Numbered from the stretch's first letter, positions 17,495 to 27,312 are shown. The stretch: DNA of 64,000 nucleotides from Orlajensenia sp001423545 (GCA_001423545.1 LMOK01000001.1:992001-1056000); one strand, 5' to 3'. Numbers and translations: made by a program. The notes: generated by a model not told the origin, from the letters alone.

Positions 17495-19186
17495 TCAGAG
17501 ACCCTGCTGCGTCGCGAGCACCTGCACCTCGTCGATGCGGGGTTGCCACCCGATGCCCTGCCGCTGCTCGAGCGTGCCGTCGTCGAGCAGCAGCCTCAGG
17601 TCGCGGACGGTGTTGCCTCCGGAGATGTTGACGGCGTCATCGGTGCCGTCGATCCTCGAGCTGGGCCCACCGATCTGCTGCGTGGTGATCGTGGTGGCCC
17701 CGTCCGGCGACCGGGTGAGGGAGGCGACGGTGAGGTCGTCGACCCAGGAGGCGTCGAGAGGCAGGCCCTCAGCCGACGGCAGCGGGATCCAGGTGCCGAG
17801 CTTCACCGGCACTGAAGGCAGCCCGCCGTCGCCCCGGATGATCGCGGCGGCGACGAATCGGCTGCGCCCCTCGCTCTCGAGTTCGGCGACGAGGCGTGTG
17901 CCGTCTCGCGACAGCCTGAGGGCGACGATGCCCGTCGAGGCCGGCCAACTCGTGGCGACGTCATTCACCGACCCGTCCAGCCCGTAGGCGCGGATGGCCC
18001 CGGGATCATCGCGCGGGACGCTCCAGACATAGCCGGCCGGGTCGATGGACGGCGCTATGAGGCCGCTGCGATCGTCGCGCTCCACCGGCTCATCGCCCTT
18101 GCGGACGCTGTACACGACTCCGTCGGCGAGCGCGGCGGCCGCCGTCCGGCCGTCGCCCATCGTGACGGCCGTCGGCGACAGCGAGGCGATGGCGTCGGAG
18201 AGACCGTCGATGGGCACGAGGGTGTCCTCGGAAGCCGGCAGGTACCCGAACACTCCGTCGCGGAGGATCAGCGCGCGCGAGTCGACTCGGGGGATCTCGT
18301 AGGGCGTGAGATCACGGATGTCCCGCTCGATCCCGTTGTTCAGGATCGTCACGCTGGAGATGGTCGGAACTCCGGACAGGCTCTCCTTGAGCTGCTGCTT
18401 CATGTGCTGCAGGGTCTCCTGATCGGCACGCAGGGCATCGCTGTTGAGCGGAACCTGCGCGTCGCGCGCGAGCACGGTGACGGTGTCGGCCGTGAGGGTC
18501 GCGCCCTCGGGGAAGGCCGACACCACTGCACCCTGGAGCCACTCGCTCGGGCCGGCGAGCAACTCCCGGACGATCTGGGTCGGCGTCGAGAGCCGGCGCG
18601 GGAACCACCGCAGGTCGGGGACCATGTCGGTGTAGGTGGGATCCCAGAAGTACAACGGATAGGAATTGAACACCTGCGGGAAGGTGGCCTTGTCGATGAG
18701 GGTGCCCTGCGGCGCCTTGTCGATGCGCCACTCACCGCGCACACTCTTGAACTCGTACGGCAGGGACACTCGCGCGTCGGGCACGTCCTCGGTGTAGTCG
18801 CCGTGCTGGCCGACAGCGGCCTCCGGCGTCACGGACAGCGTCATCCCGAGATCGCCCGACTGGTCGAAGACGCGGTCGCTGCCGGCGTCGATCGTCGTGC
18901 CGGCATCCGGATCCCAGACGTCGTCGAACGTGCCGGTCAGGTACTGCCGCGCCACCGCGTAGCGATCCTGCGGCGTCGCTGCGGCGTCGATGAAGCCGCG
19001 CAGGATCTCCTCCTGCGTCGCGCCCTTCGTCGGGCCGCGCGCGATGAGGTCGAGTTCGAGTGCGTTATCGGTGTCGGAGCCCGTACCCTCCTGCACCGGA
19101 CCCGACGTGGGGATGGTGGCGCAGCCCGTGAGCAACGCGATGCCGATCAGGACGGCGACGGTGGCCAGGCGCCTGGAGCTACGCAT
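17495..19186 (-). CDS. lpqB: Lipoprotein LpqB, MtrAB accessory protein
   Basis: A 563-residue lipoprotein that in mycobacteria and relatives interacts with MtrB and tunes MtrAB signalling of cell-wall state. The signal peptide ends in the lipobox LLTGC (C22). A GerMN-type domain spans about 150-290 (FFPRRLSTPTQIVRELLAGP region), and the C-terminal part is a beta-propeller-like LpqB domain with repeated strands such as VTMGDGRTAAAALADGVVYS. Its start overlaps the mtrB stop by 8 bp, so mtrA-mtrB-lpqB form one operon. Confidence 0.93.
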   Translation of the reverse strand: MRSSRRLATVAVLIGIALLTGCATIPTSGPVQEGTGSDTDNALELDLIARGPTKGATQEEILRGFIDAAATPQDRYAVARQYLTGTFDDVWDPDAGTTIDAGSDRVFDQSGDLGMTLSVTPEAAVGQHGDYTEDVPDARVSLPYEFKSVRGEWRIDKAPQGTLIDKATFPQVFNSYPLYFWDPTYTDMVPDLRWFPRRLSTPTQIVRELLAGPSEWLQGAVVSAFPEGATLTADTVTVLARDAQVPLNSDALRADQETLQHMKQQLKESLSGVPTISSVTILNNGIERDIRDLTPYEIPRVDSRALILRDGVFGYLPASEDTLVPIDGLSDAIASLSPTAVTMGDGRTAAAALADGVVYSVRKGDEPVERDDRSGLIAPSIDPAGYVWSVPRDDPGAIRAYGLDGSVNDVATSWPASTGIVALRLSRDGTRLVAELESEGRSRFVAAAIIRGDGGLPSVPVKLGTWIPLPSAEGLPLDASWVDDLTVASLTRSPDGATTITTQQIGGPSSRIDGTDDAVNISGGNTVRDLRLLLDDGTLEQRQGIGWQPRIDEVQVLATQQGL

Positions 19187-20864
19187 CGGTCCCTCCGATC
19201 AGCTGGGGGGACGCGGGCCCGTCGACGGGAGCGACGGGTGCTGCGGGCTCGGTCGCCCCGGCGTCCTCCGGCACGAGGGCGAGCGGGCTGTCTCCGCGGG
19301 GCGAATCGGCGGTGCGCGGCAGCACGATCAGGAAGTTGCTGCCGGCGTCGGGCTGCGACCACACCTCGATGGCACCCCCGTGCACGACTGCGTCCTCCAG
19401 GGCGATGGCGAGGCCGAGGCCCGTGCCGCCGATGGTGCGCTGGCGTGACGGATCGGCGCGCCAGAACCTGTCGAAGACGTGCTCGGCCGCCTCGGCGGTC
19501 ATGCCGACGCCGTAGTCGCGGACGCCGATCGCCACGGCGGTCGCATTGGAGTCGACCGACACGACGATGGGGCGATGCTCGCCGTGCTCGATCGCGTTGC
19601 CGAGCAGGTTGCGGAGGATGCGCCTGATGCGCCGAGGGTCGACGAGCACGTCGACGTGGCCGCCCGGGGCCACGAGCTGCAGCTCGCAGCCGTTCCGCTC
19701 CGCCAGGGTGTGCATGCTGGCGACGGCATCCGCGGCGAGGTGGGCGAGGTTGGTCGGCTCCCGGGCGAGGTCGACCGATCCGGCGTCGTAGCGGCTGATC
19801 TCGAGCAGGTCGGCCAGGAGCACCTCGAACCTCTCGACCTGGGTGTGCAGCAGCTCGACCGTGCGCTCGGCGACGGGGGTGAAGGAGTCGCGCTGGTCGT
19901 AGAGCACGTCGCCGGCGAGCCTGATCGTGGTGAGGGGCGTGCGCAGCTCGTGGGAGACGTCGGAGACGAAGCGCTGCTGCACCTCGGACAGGTCGGCCAG
20001 CTCCTTGATCTGCAGCTGCAGGCTGTCCGCCATGCCGTTGAACGACCGCGCCAGCGTGGCGATCACGTCCTCGCCCTTCTCGGGGATGCGCACCTCGAGG
20101 TCGCCGGCCGCCAGTTGCTCACTGGTCTCGGCCGCCACCCTGATCGGCGTGACGACGAGGCGCACGACCACCCAGGTGACGGCGGCGATGAGCAGCAGCA
20201 GGGCGAGCGCCGCGACGGCAGCGGTCTGCTGCACCGAGGAGAGGGTCTGCTGCACGTCGGCCAGGTTGTAGCCGATGTACACCTCGTACCAGCCGGCCGA
20301 CGGCAGCAGCAGCTGGGAGCCGACCACGATGCCCGGCACCGCCTGGCCGTCGACGTCCGTCAGCGTCACGGACTGCCAGAACTGGCCCGCACGATCAGAC
20401 TGCACCTGACGGCGCAACTCGGTGGAGATGACGCTGCCGCGCAGTTCGTTGGTGGTGAAGTCGAGCGGCGCATCGGTGGACGGCGGCTGGCCCGGCGCCC
20501 GCGACATGGCGATGAGCCTGCTCGAGGAGGCCGCGCTGATGGAGGCCTGCGCGCTGCTGAGGACGGCCTGCACGGCGTCGCGTTCCGAGGCGTCCGAGGC
20601 GTCGAGGATGCGCTGGGCCGACTCCGTCGCCCGGCTGGAGTCGGAGAGCACCAGCTCGAGCCGGGACTGGAACAGGTTGTTGCTCACGCTCACCGAGAGG
20701 TAGACCCCCGCGAGCAGGATGGCGAGGCCGGAGAGCCCGAGCGTGATGAGAGTGGTGCGGAACTGCAGCGAGCTGCGCCACAACCGCACGGTGCGGGTCG
20801 GCCACGTGCGCCAGCTCGCCCAGTCGACGCCGAGCAGCCTCGGCTCGGCCGGAGGGGCGGTCAT
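19179..20864 (-). CDS. mtrB: Sensor histidine kinase MtrB
   Basis: A 561-residue membrane sensor kinase controlling cell-wall metabolism, division and osmotic response through MtrA. Two membrane helices (about 37-58 and 215-238) flank an extracytoplasmic sensor domain of some 155 residues. A HAMP linker follows (VVTPIRVAAETSEQLAAGDL), then the HisKA box SDVSHELRTPLTTIRLAG with H305, and a HATPase domain with LRNLLGNAIEHGE and GGTGLGLAIALEDAVVHGG. The C-terminal 35 residues are Pro/Ala-rich. Between mtrA (6 bp away) and lpqB. Confidence 0.95.
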   Translation of the reverse strand: MTAPPAEPRLLGVDWASWRTWPTRTVRLWRSSLQFRTTLITLGLSGLAILLAGVYLSVSVSNNLFQSRLELVLSDSSRATESAQRILDASDASERDAVQAVLSSAQASISAASSSRLIAMSRAPGQPPSTDAPLDFTTNELRGSVISTELRRQVQSDRAGQFWQSVTLTDVDGQAVPGIVVGSQLLLPSAGWYEVYIGYNLADVQQTLSSVQQTAAVAALALLLLIAAVTWVVVRLVVTPIRVAAETSEQLAAGDLEVRIPEKGEDVIATLARSFNGMADSLQLQIKELADLSEVQQRFVSDVSHELRTPLTTIRLAGDVLYDQRDSFTPVAERTVELLHTQVERFEVLLADLLEISRYDAGSVDLAREPTNLAHLAADAVASMHTLAERNGCELQLVAPGGHVDVLVDPRRIRRILRNLLGNAIEHGEHRPIVVSVDSNATAVAIGVRDYGVGMTAEAAEHVFDRFWRADPSRQRTIGGTGLGLAIALEDAVVHGGAIEVWSQPDAGSNFLIVLPRTADSPRGDSPLALVPEDAGATEPAAPVAPVDGPASPQLIGGTDA

Positions 20865-20870
20865 GAGGGG

Positions 20871-21551
20871 TCAGGCCACGCTGCCGGCCCGGTACCCCAC
20901 GCCGCGCACTGTCGTCACGATGCGCGGGTTGTCGGGGTCGTCCTCGACCTTCGCGCGCAGGCGCTGGACGTGCACGTTCACGAGGCGGGTGTCGGCCTTG
21001 TAGTGGTAGCCCCACACCTGCTCGAGCAGCATCTCGCGCGTGAACACCTGGTGAGGCTTCGACGCGAGGGCGAGCAGCAGGTCGAACTCGAGGGGCGTGA
21101 GGTTGATGCGGCGGTCTCCGCGCCGCACCTCGTGCCCGGCGGCATCGACGGTGAGGTCGCCGATCTGCAGGTGCGACGGCTCCGAGGCCTGCGTCGGGCG
21201 GAGACGGGTGCGCACGCGGGCGATGAGCTCCTTCGGGTTGAAGGGCTTGACGATGTAGTCGTCGGCTCCGGCCTCGAGGCCCTTCACCACGTCTGCGGTG
21301 TCCGACTTCGCCGTGAGCATGATCACGGGGGTACCGGATTCCGCCCTGATGAGGGTGCAGACCTCGATGCCGTCGAGCCCCGGAAGCATGAGGTCGAGGA
21401 GGACGAGGTCGGGTTTCGACGCCCGGAACGCCTCGAGGGCGAGCGCTCCGTCCGCGCAGAAGAAGGGCTCGAAGCCCTCTCCGCGCAGCACGATGCCGAT
21501 CATCTCTGCCAGGGCCGTGTCATCGTCGACGACCAGAATGCGTGCGTTCAT
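20871..21551 (-). CDS. mtrA: Response regulator MtrA
   Basis: A 226-residue OmpR/PhoB-family response regulator, often essential in actinobacteria, that controls genes for cell-wall hydrolases, replication and division. The receiver domain has the acidic pocket D9-D11, phosphoacceptor D53, T80 and K102. The C-terminal winged helix contains LTPLEFDLLLALAS and RLVNVHVQRLRAKVED. The ATG at 21551 gives the standard N-terminus NARILVVDDD; upstream in-frame codons would add residues not found in the family. First gene of mtrA-mtrB-lpqB. Confidence 0.97.
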   Translation of the reverse strand: MNARILVVDDDTALAEMIGIVLRGEGFEPFFCADGALALEAFRASKPDLVLLDLMLPGLDGIEVCTLIRAESGTPVIMLTAKSDTADVVKGLEAGADDYIVKPFNPKELIARVRTRLRPTQASEPSHLQIGDLTVDAAGHEVRRGDRRINLTPLEFDLLLALASKPHQVFTREMLLEQVWGYHYKADTRLVNVHVQRLRAKVEDDPDNPRIVTTVRGVGYRAGSVA

Positions 21552-21684
21552 CGTTCCGTTTTCCACTGAGGCCGATCCGATCCTTCTCATCGCCCGACCG
21601 CGCGATCTTCAGTCACAGAGTAGTCGAGAGACATGGGTCGCGGCTGGCAACGGCGCGGCTGCCCTCGTATGCGAGCATGGACGG

Positions 21685-22956
21685 GTGACGGACGGCGCGG
21701 AGAAGCACTCAGGACAGAACTCGGTTCCGGCGACTCCGGATGCCGCCCAGCCCGAGCAACCGGCGGCTCCGGGGCAGGCGCCGTACGGCCAGCCGGGGTA
21801 CGGCCAGCAGCCTCCCCAACCGCAGTACGGCGAGTACGCGCAGGCCCCGTACGGCCAGCCCGCGTGGGGCCAGCCCGATTGGCAGCAGCAGCCCGGGATG
21901 CAGCAGCCCGCCATCGGCACCCCGGGGTGGACTCCTCCGCCCAAGCCCGGCATCATCCCGCTGCGGCCGCTCAGCTTCGGCACCCTGCTCGGCGCGCCCT
22001 TCCAGATGCTCAAGCGCAACCCCAAGGCCACCTTCGGCAGCGCACTGCTCATCCAGGGCATCGTGGGCGTTGCCACGATCGCCGCCATCGTGCCGTTCAC
22101 CCTCTGGATCGTCGGCAGGGTAGACAACGCCTCGGTCGAGGACCAGTCCGAGGTGATCGCGGGCTCCGTCGGCCTCGGCATCCTGGTGGGCGTCGTGCTG
22201 TTCGCCGTCTCGCTGCTCGCATCAGCGCTGCTGCAGGGAGTCATCGTGCTCGAGGCCGCACGAGCCACCCTCGGCGAGAAGCTCAGCCTGGGAGCCCTGT
22301 GGAAGCGCGTGCTGCCCCGCGTGCTCCCCCTCGTCGGCTGGCTGCTGCTGCTGGGCATCGGCTTCACGCTCGCCCTCGCGTTCCTCGTGCTCATCGCCGT
22401 GCTGATCTTCGCCCAGGGTGAGGGATTCCTCGGCCTCGGCATCGCCTACTCGGTGCTGGCGGGCATCGGGCTGCTCGTGCTCTCGGTCTGGATCTACACC
22501 AAGACCCTGCTCGTGCCCTGCGCCATCGTGCTCGAGCGACTCGGCATCGTCGCCGCCGTCAGGCGATCGTGGGTGCTGGTGCGCGGAGCGTTCTGGAAGG
22601 TGTTCGGCGTGAACCTGCTGGTCGCGGTGATCGTCAACACCATCGCGCAGATCGTCACGGCGCCGCTGTCGATCCTGGTCGGCTTCGGCACCACGATCCT
22701 CGACCCGAACGGTTCCGGCGATCAGGTGGCGTTCCTCGTCATCACGAACGGGCTGGTGCTCCTCGTCACCATCATCATCGGGGCTGTGGCCTCGGTCGTG
22801 CAGTCGGGAACCATCGCGTTCCTCTACATCGACCGGCGCATCCGCACCGAGGCTCTCGACCTCGACCTGCAGCGTGCGGTCGAAGCGCGCGAGTCCGGCA
22901 CCGAGGCTGCGGACCCGTACCTCCCGGCCGACCGGCTCTCCCCCGCGACAGCATGA
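21685..22956 (+). CDS. Proline/glutamine-rich multi-pass membrane protein (GPDD-membrane-domain type)
   Basis: A 423-residue membrane protein. Residues 1-95 form a cytoplasmic Pro/Gln/Tyr-rich tail with repeated YGQP units. About six membrane helices follow, starting near 120, in the arrangement of the glycerophosphoryl-diester-phosphodiesterase membrane domain, but no phosphodiesterase domain is attached. Function is unknown. The GTG at 21685 is the best start because it follows a GACGG and leads directly into the repeat-rich tail. It overlaps the DUF4129 gene by ATGA and heads a five-gene operon resembling Rv3689-Rv3693. Confidence 0.85.
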   Translation: MTDGAEKHSGQNSVPATPDAAQPEQPAAPGQAPYGQPGYGQQPPQPQYGEYAQAPYGQPAWGQPDWQQQPGMQQPAIGTPGWTPPPKPGIIPLRPLSFGTLLGAPFQMLKRNPKATFGSALLIQGIVGVATIAAIVPFTLWIVGRVDNASVEDQSEVIAGSVGLGILVGVVLFAVSLLASALLQGVIVLEAARATLGEKLSLGALWKRVLPRVLPLVGWLLLLGIGFTLALAFLVLIAVLIFAQGEGFLGLGIAYSVLAGIGLLVLSVWIYTKTLLVPCAIVLERLGIVAAVRRSWVLVRGAFWKVFGVNLLVAVIVNTIAQIVTAPLSILVGFGTTILDPNGSGDQVAFLVITNGLVLLVTIIIGAVASVVQSGTIAFLYIDRRIRTEALDLDLQRAVEARESGTEAADPYLPADRLSPATA

Positions 22957-23633
22957 GTGGTGGCCTGCACCAGGCGTTCGAGGTCCCCGTCGACCCGAGC
23001 GCCGATGAGGCCAGACGACTGCTGCTCGACGAGCTGTCCCAGGCCGAGTACCAGGCCGCGCGTCCGACCTGGTTCGACCAGCTGTCGCAGGCTGTTCGCG
23101 ACTGGTTCGTGAGCCTGTTCTCCGGCGGCGGCGACGGGGCCGGTCCCGTGCTTCCGGCCATCCTCCTCGTGCTGGTCGTGGCAGCACTCGTCAGCGCCCT
23201 CCTCATCTACGGTCTGCCCCGCATCAACCGTCGTGCGCGACAGGACGTGAGCGCCCTGTTCGGCGACGAGGACGCCCGCAGCGCCGACGACATCCGCCGC
23301 GCCTCGGCCGCCGCCGCTGCAAGCTCCGACTTCGCCACGGCCATCGTCGAGCGCTTCAGGGCCATCGCCCGCACGGCATCCGACCGCGCCGCCGTGTCGG
23401 TGCACCCCGGCACGACGGCCGACGACTTCGCCAGGCGGGCCGCCGTCGCCTTCCCCGACGCCCGGACCCGGCTGGATCGCGCGGCCCGCGTCTTCGACGG
23501 CGTGCGCTACCTCGGTGCGGTCGGCACCTCGGAGGACTACGTCCTGCTCGTGGACCTCGACGACGAGGTGCGGGCCGTGCGCCCGGCCTCGGCATCCGTG
23601 CAGAGTCCCGTCTCGGCGGAGGCTCCGCGATGA
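22953..23633 (+). CDS. DUF4129 membrane protein
   Basis: A 226-residue protein with one clear membrane helix (about 62-87) and a C-terminal cytoplasmic DUF4129 domain with DFATAIVERFRAIARTA and HPGTTADDFARRA. DUF4129 domains are found in transglutaminase-like and MoxR/DUF58-associated membrane systems in actinobacteria; no biochemical role is known. Start and stop overlap both neighbours by ATGA, so its expression is locked to the GPDD-type protein upstream and the DUF4350 protein downstream. Confidence 0.85.
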   Translation: MSGGLHQAFEVPVDPSADEARRLLLDELSQAEYQAARPTWFDQLSQAVRDWFVSLFSGGGDGAGPVLPAILLVLVVAALVSALLIYGLPRINRRARQDVSALFGDEDARSADDIRRASAAAAASSDFATAIVERFRAIARTASDRAAVSVHPGTTADDFARRAAVAFPDARTRLDRAARVFDGVRYLGAVGTSEDYVLLVDLDDEVRAVRPASASVQSPVSAEAPR

Positions 23634-24907
23634 CGCTGACGGACTCCTCGACACAGCAGCCTCGGGAGGCCGCCCCCGGCACGGCGTCCGTGACCCCGAC
23701 GGTGCGCCAGGCCGCCCGCCGCGGGGTGTTCTGGGTGGTGCTCGGCATCATCGCCGTCGGCTTCGTCATCGTGACGGCTCTGGTGCGCGGCGACGGCGGA
23801 GCGGCCGGCATCCCGCTCGCGGCAGACAGTGCCGGGCTCGCAGGAAGCAAGGCCGTCGTCGAGGTGCTGCGCGACTCCGGGGTCGACGTGGTGTCCGTCG
23901 GATCGCTGGAGGCTGCGCGCGACGCCGCTGGGGACGGAACCGACGTCACGCTGTTCTTCTCGGACCCCGCTGGCTACCTCGAGGCCGACCAGCTCGGCGC
24001 GATCGTCGACCTGGCCGTCGACACCGTCGTCGCCGACCCCGACTTCGCGACCCTGCAGGCCGCCTCGGCCGGCGGTGTCAGTGCCGGGGGAACGCCCGAC
24101 GACGACACCGCGGCGGCCGCGTGCAGCGTTCCCGCCGCGGAGCGAGCCGGTACGGCCACCCTCGGCCAGAAGTCCCTCGCCATCGATTCCGCGACCGCCG
24201 CCTGGACGGGCTGCTTCGCGAGCGGCGACGACTCCTGGGCCATGCTGCAGCAGCAGGCGGATGGCGCGACCCTCAGCCTGCTGGCCGACGGCTCGCAGCT
24301 GCGCAACGACACCATCGCGGCCGAGGGCAACGCGGCGCTCGCCCTGTCGCTGCTCGGCCAGCACTCCACCCTGATCTGGTACCAGCCCACCCTCGCCGAC
24401 GTCGTGGGCGGCGCGGCTCCCACCCTCGGCGAGCTCTCGCCGGACTGGGTCACCCCCGTCGTCGTGCTGCTCGCGCTGGTCGTGGTGGCCGCGGCCGTCT
24501 GGCAGGGCCGCCGCTTCGGCTCGCTCGTGGTGGAGAACCTGCCCGTGACCGTGCATGCCGGCGAGACCCGCGAGGGTCGCGCCAGACTCTACGCCCGCAC
24601 CTCCTCGCGGCTTCGGGCGGCGGATGCTCTCCGCATCGGCACGATCGGACGCCTCGCCGCGCGACTCGGCCTGGCGCGCACGGCCTCGGTCGACGAGATC
24701 GTGGGGGCTGCGGCATCCGTCACCGGCCTTCGACTCGGAGACGTGCGCGACACCCTCGTCGACGCCCGCCCCGAATCCGACCGGGCCCTCGTCGATCTCT
24801 CCGACCGGCTCGTGGACCTCGAGCGGGCCGTGACGGCCGCAACCGAGGTCGGCGCCGCAGGCTCTCCGGCATCCGCTCCACCCTCGACAGAAAGAATGGG
24901 TTCATGA
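23630..24907 (+). CDS. DUF4350 membrane protein
   Basis: A 425-residue protein with a membrane helix at about 35-58, an extracytoplasmic DUF4350 domain (about 60-270, including KAVVEVLRDSGVDVVSVGS and GNAALALSLLGQHSTLIWYQP), a second helix near 283-305, and a cytoplasmic tail with helical RARLYARTSSRLRAADALRIG. The extracytoplasmic part contains two cysteines that could form a disulfide. The DUF4350 fold resembles the glutamine-amidotransferase-like domain of transporter partners. Coupled by ATGA to the MoxR gene, as for Rv3691-Rv3692. Confidence 0.88.
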   Translation: MTLTDSSTQQPREAAPGTASVTPTVRQAARRGVFWVVLGIIAVGFVIVTALVRGDGGAAGIPLAADSAGLAGSKAVVEVLRDSGVDVVSVGSLEAARDAAGDGTDVTLFFSDPAGYLEADQLGAIVDLAVDTVVADPDFATLQAASAGGVSAGGTPDDDTAAAACSVPAAERAGTATLGQKSLAIDSATAAWTGCFASGDDSWAMLQQQADGATLSLLADGSQLRNDTIAAEGNAALALSLLGQHSTLIWYQPTLADVVGGAAPTLGELSPDWVTPVVVLLALVVVAAAVWQGRRFGSLVVENLPVTVHAGETREGRARLYARTSSRLRAADALRIGTIGRLAARLGLARTASVDEIVGAAASVTGLRLGDVRDTLVDARPESDRALVDLSDRLVDLERAVTAATEVGAAGSPASAPPSTERMGS

Positions 24908-25893
24908 CCGATCCGTCCTCCCCCGTCTCCGACCAGCCCGTGGCACAGGACCTGCGCCACTCGCTCGCCCGCGTGCGCACCGAGGTGGGCAAGGCCGTCG
25001 TCGGCCAGGACGGTGCCGTCACCGGCATGCTCATCGCCCTGCTCGCCCGGGGACACGTGCTCCTCGAGGGCGTGCCCGGCGTGGCGAAGACCCTCCTGGT
25101 GCGCAGCCTCAGCACGGCGCTCTCACTCGACACGCGGCGCGTGCAGTTCACGCCGGACCTGATGCCGGGCGACGTGACGGGCTCGATCGTCTACGACCAG
25201 AAGGCCGGGGACTTCGAGTTCCGCGAGGGCCCGGTGTTCACGAACATCCTGCTCGCCGATGAGATCAACCGCACTCCCCCGAAGACGCAGTCGGCCCTGC
25301 TCGAGGCGATGGAGGAGCGCCAGGTGAGCGCGGACGGCGTCTCGCGGCCCGTGCCGGAGCCCTTCCTGGTCGCGGCGACGCAGAACCCCATCGAGTACGA
25401 GGGCACGTACACGCTGCCCGAGGCGCAGCTCGACCGCTTCCTGCTCAAGCTCGTCCTCGAGGTGCCCGACCGCGACGTCGAGGTCGAGGTGTTGCGGCGG
25501 CACTCCGCCGGGTTCGATCCCCGAGACCTCGCCGCGGCCGGCGTCACCCCGGTGCTCGGGGCAGCCGAACTCGCTGCGGCGCAGCACTCCGTGGCCTCCG
25601 TCGGCGTGAGCGCCGACGTGCTGGCCTACGTCGTCGACCTCGCTCGAGCGACCAGGCGCAGCCCCTCGGTGAAGCTCGGCGTGAGCCCGCGCGGAACGAC
25701 GGCGCTGCTCGCGTCGGCGAAGGCGTGGGCCTGGCTCTCGGGCTACGACTCGATCACCCCCGACCACGTCCAGGCGATGGTCGTGCCGGTCTGGCGGCAC
25801 CGCATCCAGCTGCGACCCGAGGCCGAGCTCGAGGGCGTTGCCGTCGACGCCATCCTGGCCTCGATCGTGCAGCAGGTCCAGGTTCCGATCTGA
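24904..25893 (+). CDS. MoxR-family AAA+ ATPase
   Basis: A 329-residue AAA+ ATPase of the MoxR family, thought to act as a chaperone that assembles or activates partner proteins, typically with a DUF58/VWA protein. Walker A is GVPGVAKT (56-63), Walker B is LLADE with D119-E120, and ATQNPIEYEGTYTLPEAQLDRF forms sensor I and the arginine-finger region. The C-terminal lid includes SPRGTTALLASAKAWA. It overlaps the DUF4350 stop by ATGA and is followed 3 bp later by the DUF58 gene, its likely partner. Confidence 0.93.
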   Translation: MTDPSSPVSDQPVAQDLRHSLARVRTEVGKAVVGQDGAVTGMLIALLARGHVLLEGVPGVAKTLLVRSLSTALSLDTRRVQFTPDLMPGDVTGSIVYDQKAGDFEFREGPVFTNILLADEINRTPPKTQSALLEAMEERQVSADGVSRPVPEPFLVAATQNPIEYEGTYTLPEAQLDRFLLKLVLEVPDRDVEVEVLRRHSAGFDPRDLAAAGVTPVLGAAELAAAQHSVASVGVSADVLAYVVDLARATRRSPSVKLGVSPRGTTALLASAKAWAWLSGYDSITPDHVQAMVVPVWRHRIQLRPEAELEGVAVDAILASIVQQVQVPI

Positions 25894-25896
25894 TCC

Positions 25897-27228
25897 ATGA
25901 CTCTCTCAGGTCGCTTCGTCGCGCTGCTCGCCCTCGGGGTGCTTCCGATCATCCTGATCGACAGCGCTGCCCCGGGCTCCGCCGCGCTCGTCCTCGCCGG
26001 ATGGGTACTGCTGGCGATCGTGCTCGCCGGCATCGACCTGGCGACGGCAGCGTCGCCGCGTTCCGTCATCGTCGCGCGCGACCTGCCGGCCCGCGTGCGC
26101 CTCGGTGAGAGCGTCGCCGCCGAGCTGTACCTGACGAACGGAGGCACGCGGCGCCTGCGCGGCGTCGTGCGCGACGCCTGGCAGCCGTCGGCCGGCGCAT
26201 CCGTCACCCGCTCCAGAATCGACGTGCCTGCCGGGGAGCGTCGGCGGGTCACCGTCGTTCTCACTCCGTTCCGCCGCGGGGAACGCCGAGTGGAGACCGT
26301 GACGGTGCGCAGCTTCGGCTGGCTCGGCCTCGCCGCTCGCCAGGCGAGCCTCGTGGCGCCCGGGCGCATCAGGGTGCTGCCGCCCTTCACGGCTCGCAAG
26401 CACCTGCCCTCCCGTCTCGCCCGCCTGCGCGAGCTCGACGGGCGGACGGCCGTCATGCTGCGCGGCCAGGGCACGGAGTTCGACAGCCTGCGCGAGTACG
26501 TGCGCGGCGACGACGTGCGCTCCATCGACTGGCGCGCCACAGCCCGTCAGGGCGTTTCGGGGGCCGCGCCGCAACGGCTCATGGTGCGCACCTGGCGGCC
26601 GGAACGCGACCGCCGCGTCGTGGTCGTCGTCGACTCGGCACGGACCGCGGCAGCCCGTATCGAGAACGAGCCACGCATCGACACGGCGTTCGAGGCGTCA
26701 CTGCTGCTCGGTGCCCTGGCGTCGCACGCCGGCGACAGGGTCGACTTCGTCGCCTGGGACCGGCGGGTACGCGGTCGCGTGCAGGGGGCGGCCGGTGCCG
26801 AGCTGCTCTCGCGCATGGTCGACTCGATGGCCGTCATCGAACCCGAGCTGATCGAGGCCGACTGGGCCGGCGTCCCGGCACTCGTGCGCGGGATCACCAA
26901 TCGGCACGCCCTCGTGGTGCTGCTGACATCGATCGACGCCCCCGGCGCGTCGGGGGCCCTGCTGGCCATGCTGCCGCAGCTGACCCGTCGGCACACCGTG
27001 CTGGTGGCATCCGTCACCGACCCGGCGACGCTCGCCGCCGTGTCCGATCGCGACGACCTCGAGGCCGTGTACCGGGCCGCGGCCGCCGAGCGCGCCCTGC
27101 TCGACGTGGCCAGGGTCTCGGCCGCCATCCGGCGTCTGGGCGGCGAGGTCGTCACGGGAGCGCCCGCCGACCTGCCCCCGGCACTGGCTGATCGGTACAT
27201 CGCCCTGAAGGCGGCCGGACGGCTCTAG
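25897..27228 (+). CDS. DUF58/VWA-like membrane protein, MoxR partner
   Basis: A 443-residue protein with two N-terminal membrane helices (about 7-22 and 28-48), an extracytoplasmic or membrane-proximal beta domain, and a C-terminal von Willebrand-like DUF58 domain. The DUF58 signature GTEFDSLREYVRGDDVRSIDWRA is clear (about 190-212), followed by RDRRVVVVVDSART with a MIDAS-like DSA in place of DxSxS. Members pair with MoxR ATPases and in some species affect envelope stress resistance. Last gene of the operon that starts at 21685. Confidence 0.92.
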   Translation: MTLSGRFVALLALGVLPIILIDSAAPGSAALVLAGWVLLAIVLAGIDLATAASPRSVIVARDLPARVRLGESVAAELYLTNGGTRRLRGVVRDAWQPSAGASVTRSRIDVPAGERRRVTVVLTPFRRGERRVETVTVRSFGWLGLAARQASLVAPGRIRVLPPFTARKHLPSRLARLRELDGRTAVMLRGQGTEFDSLREYVRGDDVRSIDWRATARQGVSGAAPQRLMVRTWRPERDRRVVVVVDSARTAAARIENEPRIDTAFEASLLLGALASHAGDRVDFVAWDRRVRGRVQGAAGAELLSRMVDSMAVIEPELIEADWAGVPALVRGITNRHALVVLLTSIDAPGASGALLAMLPQLTRRHTVLVASVTDPATLAAVSDRDDLEAVYRAAAAERALLDVARVSAAIRRLGGEVVTGAPADLPPALADRYIALKAAGRL

Positions 27229-27272
27229 CGATGCCTGATCCGGCGGTCGGATGCCCGAGCAACGACGTCGGG

Positions 27273-27306
27273 CTTATTTTTAGCCATTCACGATAAGTGC
27301 TAGGGT
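27273..27306 (+). promoter_or_regulatory. furA promoter with AT-rich box; probably leaderless transcript
   Basis: An AT-rich stretch that stands out from the GC-rich background (TTATTTTTAGCC, with CTTAT at 27273-27277 and ATAAG at 27293-27297 as an inverted pair) precedes TAGGGT at 27301-27306. That hexamer fits an actinobacterial -10 (TAnnnT), and RNA would start at or next to the ATG at 27313. In mycobacteria furA is also translated from a leaderless mRNA and FurA binds an AT-rich sequence just upstream. The layout matches; binding itself is inferred. Confidence 0.55.
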
Positions 27307-27312
27307 CGACGG